This document shows, piece after piece, positions 36,675 to 45,824 of a DNA stretch of 64,000 nt; the first letter of the stretch is position 1; each line of letters starts with the position of its first letter. Both the position numbers and the translations under genes were made by a program. The DNA comes from Terrimonas_A sp051954695 (GTDB lineage Bacteria > Bacteroidota > Bacteroidia > Chitinophagales > Chitinophagaceae), in contig JBQCHL010000005.1 in the NCBI GenBank assembly GCA_051954695.1, forward strand, positions 62,001 through 126,000, written 5' to 3'. Below the pieces are notes generated by a model. That model saw only the letters and a list, made by a program, of their open reading frames with translations. It ran no database searches and had not been told where the DNA came from.

Positions 36675-38078
36675 TCAGGTCAATCCTATTTCATAATGTC
36701 TTTCAGGTATTTGTACATCGAGGAAATCCTTTCTCACCAGGCGGTCTCTGAATGCCTGCTGCACTTCGTACTCTCCGTGCACCAGGAAAAGTGTTTTCAC
36801 CTGGCGGGGGTCCTGGCAGGCAAGCCACTGGCTGAGATCTTCATAATCGCCATGTGCACTCATGCTGCGGATGGAACCGATCTCCGCATGCACCTGGTGA
36901 TGCACGCCAAAAATGCTGACCTCCTGGGCTCCTGCCATCAGGCGGCCGCCTAATGAAGTAGGTTCGCAATAACCTGTAAGTACAATGGAGTTGCGGCTAT
37001 TCTCGATAGTGTTGCTGATATGGTGCTTTACCCGGCCCGCATCTGCCATTCCGCTGGCGGATATGATCACCATGGGATTATCGCGGTAGTTGAGCAATTT
37101 GGATTGCTCCACTGTTTTGATATACTTCAACCCTTTGAACATAAAAGGATCACTGTCTGTTGCCAGTATCTTCTGAATATTACGGTTGAAATACTGAGGA
37201 TAGCTTTTCACCACTTCAGTAGCTTCTATGCTGAGCGGACTATCAACATAATATTCCACATCCGGCAAATGACCTTCCAGTTCCAGTTGATTCAGGGCAA
37301 ATAATATTTCCTGTGTACGCCCCACACTGAACGCAGGCAATACAAGTTTGCCTTTCTTTTCACCACAGGTATGGTTGATCCATTTAAGCAGGAGATCAGG
37401 CGTGCTGTCTGCAGCATCATGAAGGCTATTGCCATAGGTCGACTCCAGGAGGATATAATCTGCCTGGGGAAATACATCCGGCGATTTCAGGATCACATCC
37501 CTGTATCGGCCAACGTCACCACTAAAGCTCAACCGCGTTAGCTTACCGTTTTCAGTGATCTTTAAATGAACACAGGCGCTGCCGATGATATGACCTGCAT
37601 CGGTGAACATTGCTTCCACTCCATCAGTCACTGCAAACCAGTTACCATATTCCACTTTTACAAAATGGTCCATACTTTTTTTAGCATCTTCTACCGTATA
37701 AAGCGGCTGAATATAGGGAAGGTCCTGTGCAGCTCTTCTTTTATTGGAATATTTAACATCATCTTCCTGTATCTCACCCGAATCTTCCAGCAAGATTGCG
37801 GAAAGTGTGTGCGTAGCAGGAGTACAGAATATTTTTCCGTTAAAGCCATCCTTTACCAGTTTAGGTATAAGGCCTGAATGGTCAATATGTGCATGGGAAA
37901 GGATCATAACATCCACTTCACGCGGATCAAATCCAAACTCGCGGTTCAATGCATCAGTATCTTTTCCCAGCCCCTGGAACATGCCGCAATCGAGCAATAC
38001 TCTTTTACCATTTTTTAACGTGAGCAGGTGTTTGGAGCCAGTTACGGTACGGGCGGCCCCATGGAAAGCAATTTTCAT
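36675..38078 (-). CDS. MBL-fold / beta-CASP RNA nuclease
   Basis: The 467-residue protein has metallo-beta-lactamase motif SHAHIDHSG (H62, H64, D66, H67), a beta-CASP insertion with SVGRTQEIL and ISASGMADAGRVKHH, and the closing RMMBL motif MSAHGDYEDL. These are the motifs of the CPSF73-like/YSH1 nucleases. Such enzymes cut or trim RNA. It ends an operon with the protease, thioredoxin and DUF4442 genes. Confidence 0.9.
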   Translation of the reverse strand: MKIAFHGAARTVTGSKHLLTLKNGKRVLLDCGMFQGLGKDTDALNREFGFDPREVDVMILSHAHIDHSGLIPKLVKDGFNGKIFCTPATHTLSAILLEDSGEIQEDDVKYSNKRRAAQDLPYIQPLYTVEDAKKSMDHFVKVEYGNWFAVTDGVEAMFTDAGHIIGSACVHLKITENGKLTRLSFSGDVGRYRDVILKSPDVFPQADYILLESTYGNSLHDAADSTPDLLLKWINHTCGEKKGKLVLPAFSVGRTQEILFALNQLELEGHLPDVEYYVDSPLSIEATEVVKSYPQYFNRNIQKILATDSDPFMFKGLKYIKTVEQSKLLNYRDNPMVIISASGMADAGRVKHHISNTIENSRNSIVLTGYCEPTSLGGRLMAGAQEVSIFGVHHQVHAEIGSIRSMSAHGDYEDLSQWLACQDPRQVKTLFLVHGEYEVQQAFRDRLVRKDFLDVQIPERHYEIGLT

Positions 38079-38105
38079 ATTTTATTTTATTAGTGAAGCG
38101 AATTA

Positions 38106-38597
38106 TTACTTCTTACTTTTTGTTTTAAACGACCATGTCACATACATTTCACTCACCACTTCTCCTTCTTTATTATGACCAACTGATCTGGCTCTTACAG
38201 TCCTTGCCTCACCAGTAGCGATAGCCTCATCGATCATCTTTTTAAACAACCCGCCATCTTCACAAACGAAAGTGGTACGGCCGGTTGCTTTCTTGAAATA
38301 TTCCGATTCCACTTTCAGCACCAGCATCGACACAGCGGGTTGTATTTTATATACGTGTGCCATTCCTAATACCCCGGTGCTCATCTCACCCGCCATGCTC
38401 AGGCAGGCGAAGTAAGTGGAACGAAAAGGATTCTGGGAAAACCATTTGAAAGGGACTGTTACCTCACAACGCTGTTCATTCATCTGCCTCACTCTTACGC
38501 CGGCAAAAAATGCGCTCGGCAATTTTGCCAGCAGGAATAACCGGAATTTGACTGGGCTGCTCATGAGCCGGATAAAGGAAGATGTATGTTCACTCAT
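38106..38597 (-). CDS. DUF4442 hotdog-fold (thioesterase-like) protein
   Basis: The 163-residue protein resembles DUF4442 (RVRQMNEQRCEVTVPFKWFS, NPFRSTYFACLSMAGEMSTG). The family adopts a hotdog fold like acyl-CoA thioesterases. There is no signal peptide. It begins 3 nt after the thioredoxin-like gene, so it is co-transcribed. The substrate is unknown. Confidence 0.82.
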   Translation of the reverse strand: MSEHTSSFIRLMSSPVKFRLFLLAKLPSAFFAGVRVRQMNEQRCEVTVPFKWFSQNPFRSTYFACLSMAGEMSTGVLGMAHVYKIQPAVSMLVLKVESEYFKKATGRTTFVCEDGGLFKKMIDEAIATGEARTVRARSVGHNKEGEVVSEMYVTWSFKTKSKK

Positions 38598-38600
38598 GCT

Positions 38601-39095
38601 TTATTCTTTATACTGCGCAGGGTCAAGCGCGCCACGTGTCCAGTCCAGGAAAAAACCTTTTACTTTTTCCTCATCATAACTCTTACCGCTTTCCAGGTAC
38701 CCGGAGTTTTGCGTATGCAGTAGTTTCCCTTTACCATCCAATACCAGGAACACAGGAAAACCAAAGCGCTGCGGGAACCCATATCTCGCCAGTATCTTAC
38801 TATTCGTATTTTCTTTACTCCAATTAAGGTGATACTCTACATAATTCGCCTTCACCAGGGAGTCAATTGACTTGTTCTCTGTCACAAAATTATTGAACCG
38901 CATACACCAGATACACCAGTTGCCACCGATCTGTATAAACACATGCTTACCTTTCGCTTTTGCTTCTTTTATTGCTTTAGCGATTTCTTTTTCTGCGTTC
39001 TCTTCAGGCTTATACAGGTTGAACTTTGACAGGTCCTGAGCCTGTGTTACTGCAGTAGTTACAATAAGCGACAGCAATAAAATGCTTTTCTTCAT
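38601..39095 (-). CDS. Exported thioredoxin-fold protein (CIWC)
   Basis: The 164-residue protein has a signal peptide (MKKSILLLSLIVTTAVTQAQ) and a thioredoxin-like fold with the active site GGNWCIWCMRF (C61, C64) and a cis-Pro in GFPVFLVLDGKGKLL. It should act as a periplasmic thiol oxidoreductase. It lies 15 nt after the C1 protease gene, which suggests that it keeps the catalytic cysteine of that protease, or of other exported proteins, reduced (inference). Confidence 0.87.
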   Translation of the reverse strand: MKKSILLLSLIVTTAVTQAQDLSKFNLYKPEENAEKEIAKAIKEAKAKGKHVFIQIGGNWCIWCMRFNNFVTENKSIDSLVKANYVEYHLNWSKENTNSKILARYGFPQRFGFPVFLVLDGKGKLLHTQNSGYLESGKSYDEEKVKGFFLDWTRGALDPAQYKE

Positions 39096-39110
39096 AGAGC
39101 TTGCCCTCTC

Positions 39111-40703
39111 TTATTTTTGTTTATCAAATGCCACGATAGTAGCAACAGCTTTATTATCATTGGCATTTACTTTAAAATAAATGCGTCCGTCTGATGTATT
39201 ATTGAACGATGCCGATCTTATCAAAATGCTTTGCAATGCTTCATTCACTTTGCCGGCATATGAAGGCTGACGGCTGCGGCTGATAGCACTGTTCAATTCA
39301 TTATAGTTCAGTTCGTCTTTGCTGGCAACGATCGCGATATAATCCCTGGTTCCAATCGTATCTGCTTCCATCGACTGATCACGGGGAAATAACCTGTAAC
39401 CCGTGATACCGCAATAAGGCGAATGTTTGGAAACATTTTCTCCGGGCTTCAGATAAGGGAATAATACATAACTGGAGCCATCCTGTTCCTGCCCGAAGAT
39501 ATAGATATAACATTCAGTGGCATTTTCGATAGACATCTTAAACCGTGTGCCAGCACGTATAGGCGATACGGTTTGAAAATTATTGGTGCCTGCAGATCTT
39601 AACTGTATATATTTCCCATCTGCATTGTTCACCAGCCCAATGGAACATTCCAGTGGGATATTGGCCACTTTTCCTCTTTTTGGCAATGGATCTATTCCAT
39701 AAGCTTCTTTTACATAATTTTTAAAATCACCATAGCGTACCCAGCCTATTCCATCTTTTCCCCATTCAGGGCCCCAACTGTTCATGATCTGGAATGCACC
39801 GCCAAACTTGCGGTCATCATAGCCTATCACGCACATAGCATGGCCTCCCATACCTACCTGTGAGGCATCCATTCCCTGGGGTTGCCATAATTCCCTGCCC
39901 ATCATATCCTGCATAAAGCTTTGCCCTACCATCATACCTATTACCACCGGCGCATCTTTGGCCAGGTGTTCTTTCACTGCACGAACATTGATGGAGCTGA
40001 CATTGTCTCCATTGGTCAGCCTTGTAAAACCATGTATTTTATACTGCCCGGCTTCCTGTTTCTGGTTGCTGTTAGGTTGAGTGGTGCAGTCCTGGTCAGA
40101 ATAAGGAAACTGGTTCAATGGCAATGCGCCCTGCTTAGACATCTGTTCCATTGCCCTTTGTATATAAGAACCCTGGCAATCGTCGAGCCCGATCTGATTG
40201 TACATAAAGGAAGGGCTGAATTTTATCTGGTTAGGATCAACACCGGTGGATGCCGCTTCCAGCACTGTTCTTGCTCCATAAGCACTGCTCCAGGCTACGC
40301 AACTGCCCTGTTGGCCCTGGTTACCTCTTGTAGGAGCAAATTTCAGGAGCGATATAGATTCAGGCAGGGGGTTTTTTCCGGCATCGTCTTCCAGGCCCTC
40401 ATAAACAGATGCTTTATTGAATTCATTCGGGTTAAAATTATAGCCGCTTTGCGAAAACAGGGATTGGGCCACCTGTGCCACATTACAACCACCCCCTTTA
40501 CCCAACAGGAAATAAGCAGCTCCTGCTAATACGACAAGCACAATAATCCCTTTTCCCTTGAATAAACCTAACAGTAAGGGCAATAAAGCTCCTAAACCGC
40601 CGCCACCACCGGGAAAATTTGACCGGCCTCCGCCACCTCCGCTATCATCGTTATAATCATTCTGATTAGGGTCTTTAGGATCATCTGTCATTCGGATAGG
40701 CAT
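39111..40703 (-). CDS. Membrane-anchored papain-like (C1) cysteine protease with DUF4384-like domain
   Basis: The 530-residue protein starts with a Gly-rich cytoplasmic part (DDSGGGGGRSNFPGGGGG), one membrane segment (about 48-67), and a C1 peptidase domain with C134 (QGSCVAWSS), H288 (GGHAMCVIGYDD) and N308 (QIMNSWGPEWG). A C-terminal beta domain (about 370-460, GTRFKMSIENATECYIYIFG) resembles DUF4384. It probably faces the periplasm. In-frame ATG 40691 is an alternative start. No pro-domain is evident. Confidence 0.85.
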   Translation of the reverse strand: MPIRMTDDPKDPNQNDYNDDSGGGGGRSNFPGGGGGLGALLPLLLGLFKGKGIIVLVVLAGAAYFLLGKGGGCNVAQVAQSLFSQSGYNFNPNEFNKASVYEGLEDDAGKNPLPESISLLKFAPTRGNQGQQGSCVAWSSAYGARTVLEAASTGVDPNQIKFSPSFMYNQIGLDDCQGSYIQRAMEQMSKQGALPLNQFPYSDQDCTTQPNSNQKQEAGQYKIHGFTRLTNGDNVSSINVRAVKEHLAKDAPVVIGMMVGQSFMQDMMGRELWQPQGMDASQVGMGGHAMCVIGYDDRKFGGAFQIMNSWGPEWGKDGIGWVRYGDFKNYVKEAYGIDPLPKRGKVANIPLECSIGLVNNADGKYIQLRSAGTNNFQTVSPIRAGTRFKMSIENATECYIYIFGQEQDGSSYVLFPYLKPGENVSKHSPYCGITGYRLFPRDQSMEADTIGTRDYIAIVASKDELNYNELNSAISRSRQPSYAGKVNEALQSILIRSASFNNTSDGRIYFKVNANDNKAVATIVAFDKQK

Positions 40704-40828
40704 AAGTGTAAGTTTTAGTAATTAAATGTAGGAAGTTCAGGGCAGATTTGTATCAATTCATATTTTTTACAAACCCTTGCACCTTTTTCAAATAAGTTTT
40801 GCCAAATTTGATAAACGCTTACGGAATC

Positions 40829-41713
40829 ATGCAAAAAACCACCTTCTTTTTCTTATTGTTTTTATCGGCAGGTATTTACTCCAATGCACAAAAAATTTCG
40901 AGTAAACTGAGCTTTCAGCAAGGTGATACTCTTGCGATCAGTGTTGAGGTGAAACAAACAATTGCCCAACAGGCCATGGGCCAGGCCATTGATTTTAATC
41001 TGAACGGCCATGCCGGTCATTACTATAATGTCACCAACAGCACGGAAGACAATAGCACCCTTCATCACAAGGTGCAAAAGCTGCAATTCGATTTTGACGG
41101 GATGGGGCAGAAAAGAGGGTTCGATTCAGACAATAAAAAAGATATTGACGGGCAGTTCGGGAAACCGATCAAAGAAATACTGGGCAAAGAATTTGATATT
41201 ATCATTGACCCCAATGGGAAGACCCTGCTTGTAAAGCCTGAAAAGATTTCACTGGAAAAACCTGATGAGCGGTTTGCGCTTATGGCTAATATGCTGAAAG
41301 ACCTTACCAGCGTGGTATATCCACCGGAAAAAGGAAATGCCAGTTTTTTTAAAGTGCTGCCGCAAGAAGGTGCTGCCATTGGCGAAAGCTGGCAGGAAAC
41401 ATTCAAAAATGAAAATGAATCAGGCATTACCACCTATACCCTCTCGGCGGTAACAGACTCCACTGTTATCGTGGACTTCAAAACAGTTTCTTCTTCCAGC
41501 TCCAAAGCGGAAATGATGGGGATTGAAACAAATACTACCATGAAAAGCAATGCTGCCGGCAGGATCATTCTTGATAAGGCCACCGGCATCATCCGTGAAA
41601 AAACAAATACGATTGAAGCAAACGGAGCCACAGAAGCAATGGGAAACAGTATGCCGATCAATTCGAAAACAACGATCTCAATTATTGTGACCCGTTTACC
41701 CGTTGCACAATAA
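40829..41713 (+). CDS. DUF6263-like exported protein
   Basis: ATG 40829 (MQKTTFFFLLFLSAGIYSNA) gives a clear signal peptide; the TTG at 40799 is not needed. The 294-residue product has GMGQKRGFDSDNKKDIDGQF, IIDPNGKTLLVKPE and AAIGESWQETF, matching the DUF6263 family of Bacteroidota. The function is unknown. It converges with the phytase gene, 8 nt between stops. Confidence 0.8.
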   Translation: MQKTTFFFLLFLSAGIYSNAQKISSKLSFQQGDTLAISVEVKQTIAQQAMGQAIDFNLNGHAGHYYNVTNSTEDNSTLHHKVQKLQFDFDGMGQKRGFDSDNKKDIDGQFGKPIKEILGKEFDIIIDPNGKTLLVKPEKISLEKPDERFALMANMLKDLTSVVYPPEKGNASFFKVLPQEGAAIGESWQETFKNENESGITTYTLSAVTDSTVIVDFKTVSSSSSKAEMMGIETNTTMKSNAAGRIILDKATGIIREKTNTIEANGATEAMGNSMPINSKTTISIIVTRLPVAQ

Positions 41714-41721
41714 AACGAGAC

Positions 41722-42816
41722 TTACTTTGTCAGTATTTTCAATCCTCCTTTCTCTGCAAGATCTTTCCATGCATAGAACTGGAATGTTCCGCCTTCACAC
41801 ATGGCAGCAAACAGCCCTCCTGGAAATCCCGGCAGGGCTATGGAAGTAACATCACTGCCATCACTCTGAAGAGTGGAAACAGGAATAGATACCAGCAGGG
41901 AGTGTTCATGAGGTTTACCAGCAGAACCTTCGCGGGGATATACATTGAATTTATTGGCCGACTGGTCAGACACCAAAATATAACCGGTGCCGTCAGGGAA
42001 TTTGTAAATGGAAATACCTTCATTGTCTTCTTTGAATTGCCCCTGGCCAAACAAAGCCAGCTCTTCATTTCCCTTTTGCGGGTCTGCATAATATTTTCGG
42101 ATGCCTACCTGTTCGTCGGAATAATACACATAGCCCAATTCATTGTCAACTGCAATAGCTTCGATCTCTTTTTTGCCTGAATACTTACCGAATTTGCGGA
42201 CCAACTCACCAATGACCATTCCTTTACCATTATCTTTTAAAAGATATTGTTCGAGATAGCCTTCTGCAGGGCCGCTTTTACGGCCAACGATCGCGAAGAT
42301 GCTTTTATCAGACGGACGCGTGTACAAGGCAATGCCCATCGGTGCACGCTCTGCTTCGTTTTTAAACACTTCTATGCCGCCGCCATCTATCGCTTTCATG
42401 GCAGGCAGGCTGAATACACGGATCTGGTTAAGATCGCGCTCCGTGGCAACAGCAATATCCACCGTTGTATCTCCCAGGGGCAAGCCATAAGCAATATCCA
42501 CATTATTCATCCGATGCAGGCTGGTAACACTGCGCTGCCTGTCTATTTTTCCGTTCAAATTGAATACGTACAGGCCTCCGTTGGAAGAGCTTTTATCCGT
42601 ACCGATCACCAGGCTGCTGTCGGGCATTGCAGCATTGATCCAGATTGCAGGATCATCACTGTCATCAAATACTTTTTCCGTAACCACAAGAGGCTTTATC
42701 GCCGTCGAATCTTTTGCATCTACGGATGTGGCACCAGGTTGCCCGTTTTGTTTACAGGCTGTGATCAGCAGTGCAAAAACCAGCACGCTGAAGAGTTTTT
42801 TATGTAGTGGGTTCAT
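41722..42816 (-). CDS. 3-phytase-like beta-propeller lipoprotein
   Basis: ATG 42816 (MNPLHKKLFSVLVFALLITA) precedes lipobox ITAC (C21). The 364-residue product has the beta-propeller phytase hallmarks: VFDDSDDPAIWINAAMPDSS, IGTDKSSSNGGLYVFNLNG, NNVDIAYGLPL, ERAPMGIALYTRP and EDNEGISIYKFPDGTGYILV. The acidic residues bind Ca2+ and phytate. It releases phosphate from inositol phosphates at the cell surface. The TonB receptor gene upstream should import the products or metal. A hairpin lies between the two genes. Confidence 0.93.
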   Translation of the reverse strand: MNPLHKKLFSVLVFALLITACKQNGQPGATSVDAKDSTAIKPLVVTEKVFDDSDDPAIWINAAMPDSSLVIGTDKSSSNGGLYVFNLNGKIDRQRSVTSLHRMNNVDIAYGLPLGDTTVDIAVATERDLNQIRVFSLPAMKAIDGGGIEVFKNEAERAPMGIALYTRPSDKSIFAIVGRKSGPAEGYLEQYLLKDNGKGMVIGELVRKFGKYSGKKEIEAIAVDNELGYVYYSDEQVGIRKYYADPQKGNEELALFGQGQFKEDNEGISIYKFPDGTGYILVSDQSANKFNVYPREGSAGKPHEHSLLVSIPVSTLQSDGSDVTSIALPGFPGGLFAAMCEGGTFQFYAWKDLAEKGGLKILTK

Positions 42817-42833
42817 TATTGTATATAAAAATA

Positions 42834-42860
42834 AACCAGGCAACCTGTTGTTGCCTGGTT
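42834..42860 (-). terminator. Hairpin between TonB receptor and phytase genes
   Basis: AACCAGGCAAC (42834-42844) and GTTGCCTGGTT (42850-42860) form a perfect 11-bp stem with a 5-nt loop; on the minus strand a T-rich tail follows. It may be a partial terminator that lowers phytase expression relative to the receptor. Confidence 0.7.
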
Positions 42861-42875
42861 TTATAAACTAAACTT

Positions 42876-45731
42876 CTATTTACTCAAGTCAAATTTGATA
42901 CCCATGTTAAAACGTGGGCCATAGTATTCCAGTTGTGCAGTTCTTTCTGAAATACCCTGATAGTAACGCAAAGGCTGATTGGTGAGATTATTCGCTTCAG
43001 CAAACAAACGGAATTTGGGAGTGAATGCATAAGAAGCATTGGCATCCAGGAAAAACTGCTTGCTGTAATAACGGTCGAAGAAAGCATCTTCATTATACCC
43101 GGCATCATCCCCATCATCCACATAAGAAGATGTGAAATTTCCGGACAGGCGAACTACCACTTTTTTGTTTTCATAAGACAATGAAGCATTGAACATGTGC
43201 GGAGCAGCACCAGGCAGTTTCACATTGCTGCGGATCAGTGTACCCGACCCATCATAGATACCTTCTGCTTTGGAGTGCGTGTATGTATAGTTCAGATACA
43301 CACCAAACCCTTTCCAGAACCCAGGCAGGAAGTCCAACTGACGCTGAATAGCTGCTTCAAAGCCCCATACAGTAGCACCATCACCATTGCGGCGTTGGGT
43401 AAAATCCCAGTTATCACCGGCAGCAATAGGATTGGCTACACCCGGAAAGTCATTGGCGAATTTAGCCTGTGTGTAATTGTTGTCAATATAAGTATAAAAG
43501 AACCTGTTGATCTTTTTGTAGAACACACCGCCTGAAATGATGCCAACTGATTTAAAGTAGTTCTCAGCCATCAGGTCAAAGTTGGTAGATCGTACAGGTT
43601 CCAGTTTGGGATTACCTGCACTCAGTTCAAGTTCACTGGGAATAATGTTGAAATAAGGAACAAGGTCATAGTAGCGTGGACGGGCCAATGAAGTGGTCCA
43701 TGCACCTTTCAACACAAAATTGTCAGACACCTGGTAGCGCAGGTTGATATCAGGCAATACGTCTGTATAATCGTTTTTGAGATTAGCTGTTCCTTTCAGA
43801 TCTTCTTCGTCCTCAACAATATTACCGGTGTAATCAATATGCGTACGTTCTACACGCAAACCGATATTAGCAGAAAACTTATCAGTGAAATGCTGGCGCA
43901 GTTCCACATAGCCGGCAATGATGCGTTCCCTGGCGTTGTAATTACCTGCCAGGTATTCTGCAGGCGCATCAGACTCTTCATACCGGGAAGCATTTTTGAA
44001 ATCAAGACCACCGAGATAAGCAGCACTAACAAATTGACCAGCCGCATATTCCCTTGGAAAAAAATTGCTGTAGGAGCGATCAATGAGCGGAAGCAAGCTG
44101 ATATTTCCTAATGAGGTCAGCGGTTCATATTCGAAGAAATTGTTGTTCCTTACTTTCTTCTTTGTACGCAGCCTGGCGCCGAACACAAGGTTTCCTTTCT
44201 GGCCATTCACGATAGAAACGGGCAGACTGAAATCAAGCCTTCCATTAATGTCCTGCTCATACTGGTCCTGGAATTGCTCAGTCAGCTCGTTCAGGCGTGT
44301 ATAAGAAGTGAGTGGTGTATTATCAGTAAGCAAAGGATATTCGGGTTCAGAAATATTCTGATTGATTGTGATGCTTCTTCTGCCCATGGAGATATAGCGT
44401 TCATTCGGTCTTTTCTCAGATGCTTTGGCATATTGAACGCTCCAGTTGGTCTTCAGTTTTCCAAATTGGTGATCGCCTTTCAACGCAAGGGAACGTACGC
44501 GCTGATCTTCGAGGCGGCGGCCTTCATTGCGGCCATTGTCAAGACCACCTTTGGTTTGGCGAAGTACTTCACCATTGCTATAGCCGGTAATATTGCCAGA
44601 TCCATCATAGATAAGATCATCCGGATAGTCCTCTTCATCACCACGATAACGGTGGCGAAGGCGGAAGCGGTTCTCTTTATCATCTCTCCAGTTGTATGCA
44701 CCGGTAAGATAGATCGTGTTCAATTTATCGATTGAAAAATCGAGTGTGGCACTCAGGCTTCTGCGGATGCGCAGTTCATCATAAATACGTATATCATGAT
44801 CGCCGATGAACGTTTTGCCATTGCCATCTTTCAGCCAAACAGACTCCAGGTTGTCTGAACCGAATTTATTACGGTTGAAAGAACCACTTAAAACAAAGCC
44901 CAGTTTTTGGTCAAGCACGCGGTTGCCGATGATAAAATTGGCTGTGCCGATAAAACCATCACGGATAGGATTGAAACCTCCTGCCAGCGTACCGGATACG
45001 CGAAGACCATTGGGAGCAGAACGTGTTACAAGGTTGACCGAGCCGCCAATTGCATCCGCATCCATATCTGCTGTCAGTGTTTTATTCACTTCCACCGTTT
45101 GTATCATGTCTGTAGGGATCAGGTCCATCTGAACACGGCGATTATCACCTTCTGCGGAAGGTATTCTTTCGCCGTTCAACGTTACAGAGTTGAATTCTGG
45201 TCCCATGCCTCTCACTACTATGTTGCGCGCTTCACCCTGGTCATTTTGCATGGTAATGCCGGGAACACGCTTGATAGCATCACCGATATTACCATCAGGA
45301 AAACGGCCCATCTGATCTGCACTGATAATATTGGTAACGCGTTCACTGTTTTTTTGCTGGTTCAGTGCACGAGCCTGGCCTTTCAGCCTGTCGCCCATCA
45401 CCACCACTTCCGAACCGGTAGTTATAGCCTTGCCAGAAAGAGTTTCAGTCAGTTCTGTACCTTCAGCTCCAATATTTATTTTTCTTTCTACGGGGCTGTA
45501 GCCGATATAAGAAATGGTAAGAGTGTAGTTACCAGCAGGAACATTAGAGAGTACCAGCTCTCCATATTGATTGGTAACACCAGCGAATTTACCGGGAGCA
45601 AGTGCTACTGAAGCACCAGGAAGATTCAGATTGTCTTCGTCTTTAACTTTCAGTTTAAAAGCACCTTTTTGTGCTGCTGCAGTAAAGCAATACAACAGCA
45701 GTATGCCGCATAGCGAGATTAATTTACTCAT
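42876..45731 (-). CDS. TonB-dependent outer-membrane receptor
   Basis: The 951-residue protein has a signal peptide, a carboxypeptidase-regulatory-like domain (about 22-105, DEDNLNLPGASVALAPGKFA, GNYTLTISYIGYSP), a plug domain (VPGITMQNDQGEARNIVVRG, NGERIPSAEGDNRRVQMDLI) and a beta-barrel ending in RFNMGIKFDLSK. It lacks a SusD partner. Its pairing with a phytase suggests uptake of inositol phosphate or released phosphate-metal complexes. A candidate promoter is TTG-N17-TACTTTCG about 25-55 nt upstream of the start. Confidence 0.93.
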   Translation of the reverse strand: MSKLISLCGILLLYCFTAAAQKGAFKLKVKDEDNLNLPGASVALAPGKFAGVTNQYGELVLSNVPAGNYTLTISYIGYSPVERKINIGAEGTELTETLSGKAITTGSEVVVMGDRLKGQARALNQQKNSERVTNIISADQMGRFPDGNIGDAIKRVPGITMQNDQGEARNIVVRGMGPEFNSVTLNGERIPSAEGDNRRVQMDLIPTDMIQTVEVNKTLTADMDADAIGGSVNLVTRSAPNGLRVSGTLAGGFNPIRDGFIGTANFIIGNRVLDQKLGFVLSGSFNRNKFGSDNLESVWLKDGNGKTFIGDHDIRIYDELRIRRSLSATLDFSIDKLNTIYLTGAYNWRDDKENRFRLRHRYRGDEEDYPDDLIYDGSGNITGYSNGEVLRQTKGGLDNGRNEGRRLEDQRVRSLALKGDHQFGKLKTNWSVQYAKASEKRPNERYISMGRRSITINQNISEPEYPLLTDNTPLTSYTRLNELTEQFQDQYEQDINGRLDFSLPVSIVNGQKGNLVFGARLRTKKKVRNNNFFEYEPLTSLGNISLLPLIDRSYSNFFPREYAAGQFVSAAYLGGLDFKNASRYEESDAPAEYLAGNYNARERIIAGYVELRQHFTDKFSANIGLRVERTHIDYTGNIVEDEEDLKGTANLKNDYTDVLPDINLRYQVSDNFVLKGAWTTSLARPRYYDLVPYFNIIPSELELSAGNPKLEPVRSTNFDLMAENYFKSVGIISGGVFYKKINRFFYTYIDNNYTQAKFANDFPGVANPIAAGDNWDFTQRRNGDGATVWGFEAAIQRQLDFLPGFWKGFGVYLNYTYTHSKAEGIYDGSGTLIRSNVKLPGAAPHMFNASLSYENKKVVVRLSGNFTSSYVDDGDDAGYNEDAFFDRYYSKQFFLDANASYAFTPKFRLFAEANNLTNQPLRYYQGISERTAQLEYYGPRFNMGIKFDLSK

Positions 45732-45824
45732 AAGTCTGCGTTAATTTGCGGCGAAAGTAAAGGCGTGGTATTACCTCAATGTTAGAGAAGTGTGACCAAA
45801 ACGTTATGGCGAAGGAACAACGGG

